A stretch of 64,000 nucleotides of DNA from Cycas panzhihuaensis (GCA_023213395.1 CM041465.1:180799741-180863740), one strand, 5' to 3'. Shown: positions 22,691 to 34,428, counted from the first letter of the stretch. The notes: generated from the sequence alone by a model not told the origin. Numbers and translations are program-made.

Positions 22691-23400
22691 AGCCCCCCCT
22701 TATGGTGGCGTCCAAACCTACCCACCTTACTAACCTCATCTTAGGGGCATCAATCCCCTCACTCAACGTAGTGCATAATTGTTCATTAACTATCAAAGTA
22801 GTCCCTTATTCTCAATGCACTTAGAACTAATCTCCTACCACATCCACCTAAGGTTCCAAAATTTAAAGGAACCACCAACCAAAATCTTGAGAAGTATGTA
22901 AAAACTTTCACCTTGGCTTACATTGATTTACAACCTTATGACCATATTATGATGAAGATGTTCCCATAGTCACTTTATGGGGATGTGTTTAAGTAACCAC
23001 CCCATTATATCTATATATTCCAATAATTATTTGATACTTTTACCAAATATTTTGATGTGTCATGACCATTTAAGAGTGAAGCCAAAGCTCTTCTCTCTCT
23101 TAAGTAAGGCCTTGAAGAGCTCAATAGAGATTTCATTTAATAGTTTCATGATCTACTTCATTTGGATAAGGCCATGTTGCCTAAGACATTAAAGAGAGAC
23201 CTCTTCATAAATGCCTAGGATCTTGACTTAGGTGGTTTGACCTCTCAAGGGGCCCTAGTTATGGCTTAAAGTCTTGCATTGCATGCTCAAAGGAATGAAT
23301 GGTAGAGATGAGGGAATCAAGGGTTTTATCTTAGGTTCTAGTTTAAGTTTTAGGGCCTTTAGGCAAATTATGTGCCTCATTCCTCTAGGAAATCTTAGTC
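22691..23400 (+). pseudogene. Gypsy gag remnant
   Basis: Translation through stops gives NLEKYVKTFTLAYIDLQPYD (22884-22943) and MMKMFP-SLYGDVFK, the pattern of a gypsy capsid domain (an aromatic-rich helix then a FPxSLxGxA box), followed by LHLDKAMLPKTLKRDLF near 23160. There is no LTR or pol with it. It is therefore a fragment of an older element lying between B and D. The exact limits are unknown. Confidence 0.55.
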
Positions 23401-23524
23401 ACCTTCTTAAACCTCTTTTTAAAACCCTAGCTAGAGATAAGATCATTTAAGAAGTCTATTTTAAAAATGATGAAGTGCTACTTGAACTCCTAGCTAGAAT
23501 CACCTCTAATATATCTTCAAGTGA

Positions 23525-23715
23525 CTAGACACTAATTAGGAAACTATGGTGATCTGACACCTCTTAATTACCGATCACTAATGAGGTTAAACTATAGTGA
23601 CCCAATACCTTTGGATCACTAAACACTAATGGGGTTAAACTATGGAGATCCTACTCCTAATAAAATCATACCTCTGAACTATCAATTACTAAAGAGGTTA
23701 AACTATATTGATGCA
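23525..23715 (+). repeat. Degenerate repeats around GAGGTTAAACTATAGTGA
   Basis: Four imperfect units of roughly 40-65 bp share ACTAATG(A/G)GGTTAAACTAT(A/G)G(T/A)GA followed by C-rich CCTAC or CCAATACC and ATCACTAA. Non-coding. They resemble the minisatellite patches found in non-coding parts of gypsy elements. Confidence 0.6.
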
Positions 23716-23819
23716 ACCCCTAATGAAAGGGCAGAACACATGAAGCCCTTTCAAAATCTCTAAGATATACGCACTTGGGGATAGTATGCTTTGAAATGAT
23801 CTTAAATTGATCACACTCT

Positions 23820-24215
23820 AATACAAGTATAAATTACCATATAACTCCAAATTAAGTCTAAACTAATTATTCTCTAAAATAAGGCTAAACTATTTGCACT
23901 CCCCTATGGGTATAAATTAGTCCAAACTCTAAGTAAGAGTATAAACTACATCTTGGTCAAGTCTTAGGTTTTAGGGAAAGACACTTTATGATGAGTATAA
24001 ACTAGATGAGTTTCCCTATAAGTAAAAATTGGACTTAAACCCTGTGATGGGTATAAACTAGCTACAACTCTATCATGAGTGTAAATTGCCATGTGAATAT
24101 CATTCCCTAAAATTACAAAAAAAAAAGGTAAAACCAAAAAATCCCAAAAACATAAACTCCGTGATGAGTATAATCTTACTAAACACTTTTTCATGAGTTT
24201 AAACTATCATTCATA
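23820..24215 (+). repeat. Irregularly spaced motif GATGAGTATAAACTA
   Basis: Variants of GATGAGTATAAACTA recur at about 23829, 23907, 23935, 23992, 24046, 24075, 24164 and 24195, spaced from 25 to 90 bases. The core GTATAAACTA is the most constant part. No coding frame explains it. Confidence 0.6.
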
Positions 24216-24656
24216 TTATCTTATTCATAAAATCTAAAAAATTAAAAATATCAAAATACTAAAAATAGGGTAAAGTACTTTTTGATACTTCATTAACTTG
24301 TTGAGTTTAATGCAAAATCATAAGTGTGTGTTAAATAAAATAGTAGTGACCATGTAAGACTACTATCACATAAACACAAAGTGCCATAAGATTTATTTAT
24401 TAAGAACATTCCAATCATCCAACACTCTTATCTTAATTAATACTTAATTATGTTTCTCTTGTATGATCCTCATTGCAACAACTAATTTTAGGTCACTATG
24501 GTTACCTCTCAAGGCCTATTATCCCACACAATTCTCTTATTCAAAACTCAAAGATACCCTACATAAACAACCTAAAAATATCTACAGTTCAACCACTAAT
24601 ACTTAGATTTTAGGACTTCTTGTGTTTATACTTCATTAAAACTTTTTATTGTCATT
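24216..24656. other. AT-rich spacer before element D
   Basis: No gene, repeat copy or RNA structure recognised. It ends at D's target-site duplication CTAAA (24657-24661). Confidence 0.5.
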
Positions 24657-24661
24657 CTAAA

Positions 24662-24837
24662 TATAGGATAATACACATTAAGATTAAGTGTACTAATATT
24701 TATAGTGGGTTGGTCAGCTCACCATTACCATTATGGGAGATTCTCACTTGAGTCAAGCCCTTTATTTATTTGATGGGCCTCAAACCTAGGGTCCATGAAC
24801 CCCAACATTGTGTTAAAAAATATACTGCTTATTTACT
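24662..24837 (+). repeat. Element D 5' LTR, left part
   Basis: Matches 62817-62993: GGATAATACACATTAAGATTAAG, then CTCACTTGAGTCAAGCCCTTTATTTATTTGATGGGCC. The match stops where element E's TGTTGTTAACC begins. The initial TG has decayed to TA. Confidence 0.88.
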
Positions 24838-25428
24838 TGTTGTTAACCCCTATTTTTTGGCCATTGCAAAAAAAATGATGGGTAAATAAATAAAACCAAG
24901 CATGGATTTCAAAAAAAAGATGTGAAATTGATAAGCAAAGAGAGGGCCATTAGATTCAAAAAGGCTTAGAGATGTTCAATATTATGATAAGATAAAGGTG
25001 CCTGGGATTATTGAGGAAAAGTTAGAAGTATATGGGACATGCACATGTGGGAAGACATCATGTGAAGAACATTCTTATAGAAAATGGGCTAATGTATTTA
25101 ATTCTTGCCAGTTGTTCTCCCCTGAACATACTCTATTTTGAAGTATTATTGTGTGAAATAGATAGTGACATAGGAAGGTATCATGCAAAATGGTATCTTA
25201 CAAGAAACTTTGATGTGGGAAGGATAGAAAATTAGGTAGTTTTTGCAGATTGTTCTCCTATATAAAGGTTCTTCTTGTGACACCTTTTAGAAAGAAACAC
25301 TAATATAAGAAGCATTGATGTAGAAAGAAGTCATGTGGGATGGTCTTTTATAAAAAAAAATAACTATAGGAAAAAAGTAAAGGCCCCACCACATAATACA
25401 AAAGGATTGATGGACTCAACATCAAAAT
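24838..25428 (+). repeat. Element E left LTR, first part
   Basis: Aligned with 47758-48330: AAGCAAAGAGAGGGCCATTAGATT, the repeated phrase CATGTGGGATGGTCTT, GGCCCCACCACATAA and CAACATCAAAA occur in both in the same order. The match ends at 25428, where remnant F begins. Confidence 0.88.
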
Positions 25429-25880
25429 TGTTGGAGAGAAGGTTCATTTTATGTATATGTACATATTAATCTTCAAATAATAATAATAATAACTTAAAAA
25501 TTTGCATAGTATTTATCAATCATAATTGCACTAGATATGGTAGGTGGAAAACCCCCTATCGAGGATAAGAAAACCACCTCCTAAATATAATAATTTTATT
25601 ATAATAATAAATAGGACAGAACATGAATAGCCTAGGATCTCATCCTCTCTCTTTCTTTACATCTAACCTACCCTACATAACCTAGTCAACCTAACCTCTA
25701 GGAATGTAGGAAAGAATCTTTTAAAAAGAAGGGTTCATTGAAATGGATGGTTTTCTATTTCAAGGAATCATATAATTAACTATTAATAAATGAACTTTAT
25801 AAAGTAAACATTATAAAGTTAATATTATAAGAAGAACACTATAAGATAACATTAAAATGTAATATTAATTATTTCTAATA
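25429..25880 (-). repeat. Element F 3' LTR
   Basis: Starts TGTTGGAGAGAAGG and ends TTTCTAATA, followed by TTCCCCTTTA (25881-25890), the minus-strand polypurine tract TAAAGGGGAA. It contains GGTGGAAAACCCCCTATCGAGG, typical of copia LTRs. There is no convincing second copy in the window. Confidence 0.65.
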
Positions 25881-25959
25881 TTCCCCTTTAATGTTATCTT
25901 TTGTATAATAGATGATATAGAAGATAGAAGAAGATGATAGAGAAGATGATGATGACTTC

Positions 25960-27690
25960 AACATGGTAATCTTCCTTTGATTAAGACTTTATTAATCTTT
26001 AACAATTCTTGCAACTTTACAAACTTGACTTCAGTCAATGGCTTGGTTAGGTTGTCAATAATCTATAAATTTATAAGATAATAAAATAGATTAATAGTAT
26101 TGTCATTTATAAGATTACGAATAAAATGTTGGTGTAATTCTATATGCTTTCTATTAGAATATGCAATAGGATTTGTAACTATAGATATCACACCTTGATT
26201 ATCAACATTAATTTTAATGGAATAGTTAGGAAACAAACCAAGCTTAATTAGTGGAGCTTTAATTTAGAGTGATTCTTTACTAGCTTCAACCAATGCTCGA
26301 TATTCAACTCCAATCATAGACAAGGCCAATGTTTACATCTTTTTATTAAATTAATTGATTGTTGAGGAATCTAGAAAAAAGATATAATCAATTGTAGATT
26401 TATCATCATTAGAGATTGATGAATATAGGGGGTTCAAGATCTAGTTATGATTATATCATCTACATAAAGAATTAATATGATAATGTTATCATCTTGTCTT
26501 CGAAAATAGAGATTAGGGTTGCTGATACACCTAATCTATCCATTTTGTAAAAGATAGTTATCAATTTTGATATACCAAGATTGAAGATCTTGTTTAAGAC
26601 CATATAATGATTTTTTAAACTTACAAACAAGATTAGGGTTGCAAACAAAGCTAGGGGGTTGTTTCATATAAATTTCTTCTTTAAGATCTCCATTTAAGAA
26701 TGCACTTTTAACATCCATTTAATAAATCTACCAACCAAATTTGACTACTAAAGTTATGATGGCTTTAATTGTGTTCATTTTAGCTACAACAACAAAAGTT
26801 TTGATATAATCAATACTGTTAATTTGGGAGAAACTTTTCACTACTAAATGAGCCTTATGCTTTTCAATTACTCTTTTTTAGTTAAATTTACTTTGGTAAA
26901 CACATTTGCAGTCTATCAAGTTCTTTTCAAGGGGAAGTGTAACTAGATCCTAAGTTGAATTCTTTTTAAGAGTATCAAATTCAACTTGCATGGCTTGTTG
27001 CTATATGGGATTGTTACTTGCTTCCTTAAAGGTTTGTGAGTCATCACTAGCCATGACTTTAACCATTAGAGAAAATTTGGCTTGAAGTTTCTAAGAATAA
27101 GTTCTCCTAGTATCTGATGGATCACTAGCATCAGAACCAATAGTTGAAAGGGTTTTTTGAGCCTAAACTACCTATTTATTTCTTGAAGAGTCATAAGTAG
27201 AATGTTGATTAGTAGAATTTGATTTATTTGAAGTAGATATTTGATTAGATGGATTAGATATACTAGATTCGCTTAAGGTCCAGTTCTAGACTTATGAAGA
27301 TAAGCTATCAATTACTTTACTGTCTAGTTGTATATCTAAAGGATTTTTTAGATAAGTATTAGTTAATAGGTTCTCTACAAGAAGTTCTATATAAGTGGCT
27401 TTTGATGAAGATCCTTTTTCATCAAATATAACATCATGTGGGATCAAAATCATATGCATGATTAGATCAAGTAGCCTATAGGCTTTACTATCTTCACTGT
27501 AAATAATAAAGATAAATTTAGAACTTTTGGGATTGAGTTTATTTCATTTCTCCTTTGGAACATGCCCCAAGCAATGCTTCCAAAGATTCTGAGGTGTTTT
27601 ATAGAAGATTTACAACCAGACCACTTTTGTTCTGGCATAACATTCTGTAAAGACTTATAGGGTGAGTGCATGATCACTATTTCCATCTGT
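25960..27690 (-). pseudogene. Element F integrase C-terminus, RT and RNase H fragments
   Basis: The integrase C-terminus lies at 27462-27686 (SPYKSLQNVMPEQKWSGC and IKHLRIFGSIAWG boxes). RT lies around 26536-26880 (MDVKSAFLNGDLKEEIYMKQPP then KKSLYGLKQ). RNase H lies at 25970-26340 (VEYRALVEASKESL, NVDNQGVISIVTNP, KHIELHQHFIR, LTKPLTEVKF). Order and strand fit a copia pol. Gag, protease, the integrase core and the RT catalytic segment are missing or unreadable. The upstream end breaks abruptly near 27680. Confidence 0.82.
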
Positions 27691-28913
27691 GTGGGTAATT
27701 ATCTGATCATGTCATTTTAGCCCCCTCCTTTCTCTTATATATGGTCTAAATAGTGCCCATCTATACATTACTACATACAACTAAGAGATGTGTGGTTGAG
27801 AGATCGATTGACGTGGTAGTGTGTGGCAAAGAGGATAATTTTGGGTGGGCCTACATATAGGGATACACCATACTTTATTGGTGATTAATCCTTTTGGGCA
27901 TGATATAAGCATAGCTAAACATAGAGGTTCATTATCTTAGGGTTTCTACATGCAGAGGGCTAGAGAATGAGGCACTCAACCACTCTCTATTAAGTGTGCC
28001 ATGACAGTTGAGTATAGGCACCATCTATAACTACTCTACGTGTGTTATACTTCCAAATGAACCTGCATCTATATATGAACTTCATATAATATTCATGTGT
28101 TATAACTAAGGTTAGTGTACAACTATGGTTGCTCTTGGTAACATCATTTATCTCTATTCTGCATCATAGAAGGGCATGATGGATGAGTGGTTTTAAACAA
28201 CAACATCTTCTTTATATTGATTTCATCAATGTTCATGCCCTTATAAATATAATTAACATCATGCCCTCAATATATATAATATAAATTTCCACCATCAAAT
28301 TATCATAGAAGCTGTCATATAAGCAAACTATTCAACATGTAAAATTAGTATACCATTGTCTAGGGTTTGACATTCAGTCATACCCGAAGTAGTCATGCCC
28401 TTATAAATTAAAGGATTGTAAAAATCTTTCTCATGCTCTATAAACAATTCATGCCATGTATATGTAAATCATCCATATGCTTTCATAATAGAAAAATACC
28501 CCCATAAACATGTAATTTTCTATAATTTGTGCATCAATAAATTAATACAATACATACCTTTCATATTATCATTAAGACACCTATCAACATGATGTTGTAT
28601 AGGCCTACTTGCATTGATAGGTTAACTACTTCATTCTAATGGAATAAGATAAGAGCCTATATGCTTCATGAATATAGGTGCCTACATACATAAATAAATG
28701 TCCACATAAACTCAGCATATTAACATACCATCAGTATTGATTGCATCTATCGTTTATACAATTTGATTAGCCTCATCTACCCTGTAATATGTCATACACA
28801 TCACTAGCATATATATTAAAAAATTCTTCATAAATAGCTCTTGCCATAAGCTTGATAGGCTTAAATGTATATTAGTAAGATCACCTCACCATAGTAGCTT
28901 AGATATAACACTT
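27691..28913. other. Unassigned sequence between F's pol fragment and its primer site
   Basis: No coding domain is found on either strand. It would be F's leader if F is a single deleted element; otherwise it is foreign. Confidence 0.4.
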
Positions 28914-29340
28914 CTCTAATACCATGTTAAAAATATAAAAAATGTAATAATAATGAACTTATGAGTATACACATATAGAGAATTAATTAATATAAATGTA
29001 AAGTAAAGCAAGCATCAACAACCATAATCACCATAAGACATTAAGATTTATATGTGGAAAACTCATTGTGGGAACAGCCGTAGGAGAAGGTGGAGTTAGG
29101 ACTCCACTTATGATCATAAGGTTTACATCTCTAAGTCTTTAACTTTTCTTAAATTCTCAAGTCATGAGTATACATATATATAGTGAAAATCACCTTATGA
29201 GTAGCCTATTAAATACAACAAACAGTTACATCATCTAATAAAAAGACAACATGGATATGTGTACATCTCACATATTTCAAAGAAGATGAATGGTGGGCAG
29301 TACATGTGTATAATAAGTCCACATTAAACATTATATTTTA
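28914..29340 (-). repeat. Element F (or separate) 5' LTR with primer site
   Basis: CTCTAATACCA at 28914-28924 is TGGTATTAGAG on the minus strand, a Met-tRNA-type primer site. The LTR begins with TGTTAAAAATA at 28925 and carries ATATGTGGAAAACTCATTGTGGGAA, the counterpart of the conserved copia LTR phrase. It ends where E's LTR resumes at TTTCTAGAAAGAG (from about 29345). Confidence 0.65.
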
Positions 29341-29738
29341 ATAGTTTCTAGAAAGAGTTATACTTCCTTCCCTTCTCTAAATTTTTATTTTCTCTTCATT
29401 TATTTTCCTTTCTCTTTTTTTCTTCCTTATTAATTTCTCTTAACACATACATCCTTGCAAAAATTATATTTTTAGTAAGAGAAAAATTTATATGCAATGA
29501 AACTTTTGAGTTTGAAAATACTTTGGTAAGCACATTTTATTATTAAAGATATCAATTCATCATGCTTTCATCAATTTGTATCAATTAATTTTATTAGATA
29601 GCACTCCTGCAATTAAGCATTCTATTGTATGCAAACTATCTTTATATTGAAATATAAATTATCTTAAGAAATAATTATTTATCTCAATTCATTAAGCATA
29701 TTGTCTGATGTTCTCATACAAATAACTCATTTAGGAAA

Positions 29739-29795
<57 letters not shown>

Positions 29796-29814
29796 CAGAT
29801 ATTTTATTGCTTAT
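29341..29814 (+). repeat. Element E left LTR, middle part
   Basis: Aligned with 49501-49935: GTTTCTAGAAAGAG, CTCTTCATTTATTTTC, ACACATACATCCT and GCACATTTT follow in the same order. It contains a TA microsatellite near its end and is interrupted by element G. Confidence 0.88.
29742..29793. repeat. (TA)n microsatellite
   Basis: About 26 uninterrupted TA units. The right LTR of E has only TATATGCATATG at the same position, so the array expanded in the left LTR after insertion. Confidence 0.95.
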
Positions 29815-30100
29815 TAGAAATAAGCATACAGATATTTTATGTACACAACAAGCATGGAAGATGCAAGCACACAAAAATAGAATTGACATGGAAAACCATT
29901 CAGTAAAAATCCACCACAAAATAATAGATTACATTGATACTAAAAGTTTAAGATTAGAATGGAATTTAGGTCTCTTTAAATAAATCTATAAGTGTCTCAA
30001 ATATATATCTATCGACCTATATACAATAACATTTACATCATAATATTTGTACTATAATACACCACGTTAACATTAGGCAGGTTAAGATACTACTCTAGCA
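29815..30100 (-). repeat. Element G 3' LTR
   Basis: 286 bp matching 31548-31835 (AAGCATACAGATA, TGACATGGAAAACC, ATCCACCA and others). The polypurine tract follows at 30101-30110 (TCCCCCTTTA, that is TAAAGGGGGA on the minus strand). Confidence 0.88.
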
Positions 30101-30110
30101 TCCCCCTTTA

Positions 30111-31547
30111 ATATAAATGTGGGGTCTTGAAGTCTTCACAAGGGCTAGGCTATCCATTGTCTTTATCCTTGTTGATGTATCCCCCCTCAAGGATAACTTC
30201 ACTAAGTCCCAAATTAGCATAAATCTTGATGAAATGGTCTTCAGTTAGAGCTTTGGTGAATACGTCTATAAGTTATTTTTTACTTGGATAAAATTCAACT
30301 ATAGCTTTCCTGATCTAATATACTCATGGATGTAATGGAGTTAAATCTCAATATGCTTCATATATATACGAAATTCTAAATGTTTGGAAAGTTGAATAAC
30401 ACTCTGATTATCAATATATATAATGGGTGTACTAAAAGATGTTTCAAGATTTTTTTAAAATCCTTGCAACCATATTACTTCCCTTGCACCTACACTAAAT
30501 CCTTGATATTTAACCTCTGTAGAAGACAATGCAATGGTGGTTTGTCTTTTGGATTTTCATGATACAAATCCATTTTCAATACTAAAAATATATCCATCTG
30601 TTGATTTCCTATCTTCAACATCTCCACTCTAATCTACATCAATATACCCATATAATTTTACCTCTCCACCTTGAAGGTATTCAAGGCCATGATTAAGTGT
30701 TCCCTTAGCATACTTCAGAATCCTCTTCACAGTAATCTAATGTGGTTGTTAGAGACTTTGCATGTAATGAGATACCAATCCAATAATATAAGTAATATCA
30801 GGCCTAGTATAAGTTAAGTAAATCAAACTCCCCACTAATTATTGATATAAAGTCCCACCTATAACTGGCTTATTCATATCTTTCATGAGGTTTGTGACCT
30901 TTACATATGATGTCTTCATTAATTTGTAATCTTTCATCCTAAATCTCTTAAATAAGTTTTCTGTATACCTTGATTGCAACATCATGATGTGATCATCCAT
31001 CTTATTAACTTAAGTGCCCAAGAAGTAATGAAGTGTCTTAAGATCTATCATTTCAAAAGTATGTCCTAAGTAGAACTTTGTAGCTATAATAACCATATTA
31101 TAGTTACTTGTAACAACAAGGTTGTCTATATACAACATAATAACAACTATTGTAGTTCCCTTCCTTTGAATATAAAGACTCAGCTCTAATTCTGTCATCA
31201 AAAGATTATTGTTCTTCGACTTGGCATCTATCTTGTCATACCAAGCATGAGGTGCTTATTTTAAGACATGGAGAGACTTCTTCAAGTGATACACTAAATG
31301 CTCTTATCCTTCCTTCACAAAACCAAGAGGTTAAGCTATATAGATCTCCTATTTCAAGTCTTCATTAAGGAATGTAGACTTCATGGCCATGTGGTATAAT
31401 TTCCAACCATATATAGCTACTAAAGCAAGGATTAATCAAACTATTATCATCTTAGAGACTAGTGTAAATGTCTCCTCATAATCAATTTCTTCTTTCTATT
31501 TGAATCCCTATATAACAAGTCTAACCTTATACTTATGTAACTCGCCA
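30111..31547 (-). pseudogene. Element G RT and RNase H
   Basis: On the minus strand the frame enters in mid-RT at 31547 (GELHKYKVRLV box) and runs through FLNEDLK-EIY, KKSLHVLK and the open stretch 31010-31201. The catalytic YVDD reads YIDN at about 31120. RNase H continues with YLTYTRPDITY, RKSTDGYIFSIENG, IDNQSVIQLSK and LTEDHF to about 30185 (LGLSEVILEGGYI). The product is truncated at its N-terminus and interrupted by stops, so it is inactive. Confidence 0.9.
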
Positions 31548-31835
31548 TTTAAAAACAAGCATACAGATAGTTTATGTACATAATAAACATGAAAAATGTA
31601 AGCACACATAAACAAAATTGACATGGAAAACCTTTCAGTAAAAATCCACCATAAAATAATAGATTATATTGATACCAAAAAATTAAGATTACAATGGACT
31701 CCAAATCCCTTTAAATAGATCCATAAGTGTCTTAAATATATATCTGTCGACCTATATATAATAAAATTTACATCACAATATTCATACCATAATACACAAC
31801 ATTAATATTAGTTGGGTTAAGATATGACTCTAACA
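31548..31835 (-). repeat. Element G 5' LTR
   Basis: 288 bp matching 29815-30100. The base next to its inner edge is RT coding sequence, so the primer site was deleted. Confidence 0.85.
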
Positions 31836-31840
31836 CTTGT

Positions 31841-32434
31841 TGATGATCCTTTTATGTTTTCCTCTAATTTAGGGTTAAGAGTTGTATGAATATACATTAG
31901 GGTTCTCTAACTATGTTATGGCAATTGACTTTGGGCTATCAGGTAAGCACATGATTTACATTTTCAACATTATATTTTGGTGTAAATAAGGGAATTTAAT
32001 GATAGGTTAGAAAGTGTGGTTAGAAACTAGATCTCTCATTGTCTTATTAGAGGTCTTTCCCTACTAGTTTAATCCAAGTGGATCAAGACATTATCTAGTT
32101 CTTTTGGCAGGCACATACTGGGAAGAAGTTGAGCTTATTCTTTCTTATTCCCTTCTGGTTCCATTTTCTTTTCCTTCTTATTTTTCATCCTTATATTTTT
32201 CTTTTCTATATTTTCTTACATATTCTAAAAAATGTCATTCATGACTCTACTTAATGACCATTTACTTTATAGCTTCATACATTATATATATTACACATAA
32301 TACAAGCCAATCTAATTGTGTTATAGAGTTAAACATTTTATAGTTGCCTCTTTGTTACCTATGGTTATTCATCAAATACGTGAACCAAACCTTATTACAT
32401 CCATTCCTTGGGGGGGATACAATAATAAAGAGCA
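31841..32434 (+). repeat. Element E left LTR, last part
   Basis: Aligned with 49925-50517, from TGATGATCCTTTTATGTTTTC through CAAGCCAATCTAATTGTGTTATA to AAAGAGCA. The interior of E starts after it. Confidence 0.88.
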
Positions 32435-32599
32435 ACAATAATTAATGACCTTACTAGGGACATATCCCCTATTTTACTTTTATTTTTTTCCCCTCAAAAA
32501 TTTCTTTATATCTATCTATATGTTTGTCTATATATGATTTTGCTAAATTATATTATATGATCAACTTATCAAGGAGGTTATATTCTAGATTAGTAAAAG

Positions 32600-33530
32600 C
32601 ATAGGGGAAGAGCTACAAATCTCTCTTCTTGTAAAAGACCAAGGAGGCCTGCCAAGAGTCACAAGATGGTTGAGCAGATAGGAAGATTAACTTGGTTTAT
32701 AGGCCCATAATTCATAAAATTGGAATTTACAACAAATATAATAGCTTAGAAGGATATTCCTTGGGTCTACAATAGTCTTTTAGATCTTAGAGGTGAACTA
32801 CATGAGATTCTTAAGATAACTTTGAAATAGTATTAGAGATTTACTAGAGATGGGATGATTTTAGTAAAATAACTTATTAGAAAAAATTCCATCATATGTA
32901 AATTGTTTAGCATTAGTGAATCTGGGGTATCTATCAGATTGTTTATACATTCTTTAATTGAGAATATGGTGGTTTGGTTCTATTCATTACCTAAGTTTTC
33001 TATAAGAAGTTGGGACAACTTGATAGAAGCTTTTAATTTTAAATTTAGTGGTGACAAGATTTTTGACACAGTAAAGAGTTGTCTAGTATGAAGAAAGGAT
33101 ACAGAGAAATCATTTCAAATTATATTAACAAGTTTGAGAAGACTCTTAGATAGATTGGAATTGGATAAAGACCTATACAAGGTAGGTTAATACAATGGTG
33201 TCTTGGGGGTTTCAACCTTGAAATCAAATTTTGGATTATGTTGAAAAGACCACTAGATTTTTTAACAATAAAATTTCTTATTCTAGATCTTAAAACCATG
33301 AAATATGGGTGGAAGATACTTACTTCTTCTCAAGAACAGTGGCTCAATATTAGTTGAGATAGAGAATTTGATGCCATAATGATAAATGAAGAAGAGATAC
33401 AATTAAAATCAAATTACATAGATGATAATCAAGGAGCATAATTTATTCAAGATAAGATTAATAACAATCTTGAATAACTCTTAGAAGTTTTTAGGAGATG
33501 GCACTCTTGATTAATAAGAGTATGTTGTCA
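32600..33530 (+). pseudogene. Element E gag-like ORF (decayed)
   Basis: The open stretch 32903-33091 carries the gypsy capsid signature RLFIHSLIENMVVWFYSLP followed by SWDNLIEAFNFKF, matching the family's WF-LP and SW--L---F boxes. After one frameshift near 33085 the frame continues with REIISNYINKFEKTL, CLGGFNLEIKFWIM (about 33212) and LDLKTMKYGWKIL to about 33500, an extended capsid. Gag would form particles and bind RNA. Stops sit mainly at TAG/TAA in glutamine-like positions. No zinc knuckle is seen. Confidence 0.75.
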
Positions 33531-33598
33531 TTATGCCTAAAGATCTTATTTTTTTTTCCCAAATGACATGACGTAATTATTTACCCTCAGACTTTACC

Positions 33599-34390
33599 AT
33601 GGTTGATGGATTTTCTTTTGATATAGAGTTATAGTACATTGATAAGAGGCAAGAAATTAAACATGAAGACATCAAGGGGATGATAAAAGAATTCCCTGAT
33701 GTGGATGCACATGCGATCCTTTATTTCATTGGACTGCATGTTGTCTATAGAGGAGAAGGATGATATTCCATACTTAGTTTTTAACCTACATTGCAATGAA
33801 GAGATAATTGGTTCCATGCTTGATTTTGACTCTTCATACAATTTAGAACTCATTGAATCAACTATTTAGATATGATCAACCCATCACGAAGTCATTATAG
33901 CCATTAGAAATTCTCTAAAAGATTCTATTGATTATGAGGAGCATCACATATATCTAATTTTAGAAGTGTGATGGGATGAATACATTTTTGAAAATGAAGG
34001 GTAGCTATTACCCCTTATACATAGGTATGAAGGATTTACTAATGATTTGGAGGCCCATCAGAAAACTAAAATTGTGGAAGAAGGTAAAGATGTAATCATG
34101 GATCATCTTGTTAGTCAATAACAACATGATAATATTGCTCATGCATTTAAAAAAAATAGATTTATTTTTTTCAAAAACATAAGAAATAAAGATGACTAGG
34201 ATTCAATGCTAGACAAGGATTTTGAATAAGAGGTATCTATCTTTTTGTTTAATATATATAATCATTTTCCATATTACCAAGAAATTTATATTGTACAAGC
34301 ATCCACATTTGATTATAGAAACTCATTACAAGGTTTTTTAAAATGGTAAGTCCATCTTATTCTTAATAGGAAGGCAAGAGGAGGATACTA
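33599..34390 (+). pseudogene. Element E unassigned ORF, first part
   Basis: From ATG at 33599 (MVDGFSFDIE) the frame runs through EFPDVDAHAILYFIGLHVVY. It then shifts near 33750 to a second frame starting at 33738 (MLSIEEKDDIPYLVFNLHC), which stays readable for about 215 codons with about eight stops, all TAG, TAA or TGA, interpretable as decayed CAG, CAA and CGA. The protein is acidic, with repeated Glu/Asp-rich patches and no transmembrane segment. I do not recognise it. It is not a protease, RT or integrase. Confidence 0.55.
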
Positions 34391-34428
34391 ATATTGAGGC
34401 TATCATAAAATAAACTTCAGAAGATGTT

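Larger units (their letters stand above)
25429..29340 (-). mobile_element. Element F: minus-strand copia remnant in E's left LTR
   Basis: A 3' LTR with polypurine tract (25429-25892), then pol read on the minus strand from RNase H back to the integrase C-terminus (25970-27690), then 1.2 kb of unrecognised sequence, then a Met-type primer site and 5' LTR (28914-29340). The order fits one internally deleted element, but the two LTRs are so different that two separate elements may be joined here. No target duplication is found. In E's right LTR about 1.17 kb (48331-49500) occupies the corresponding place. Confidence 0.6.
29815..31835 (-). mobile_element. Element G: internally deleted copia element
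   Basis: LTRs of about 286 bp (29815-30100 and 31548-31835) flank only RT and RNase H. Flanks CTTAT (29810-29814) and CTTGT (31836-31840) are a 4-of-5 target duplication within E's LTR, and E's sequence resumes immediately (TGATGATCC). Gag, protease, integrase, the primer site and the start of RT are gone, with the deletion ending exactly at or next to the 5' LTR. Confidence 0.88.

Noticed and set aside
23525-24215. Possible CRISPR array
   Set aside because: Repeats are imperfect, spacing is uneven, and everything else in the window is plant retrotransposon DNA.
29731-29983. Open frames with long Ile-Tyr repeats on both strands
   Set aside because: Translation of the TA microsatellite, not a protein.
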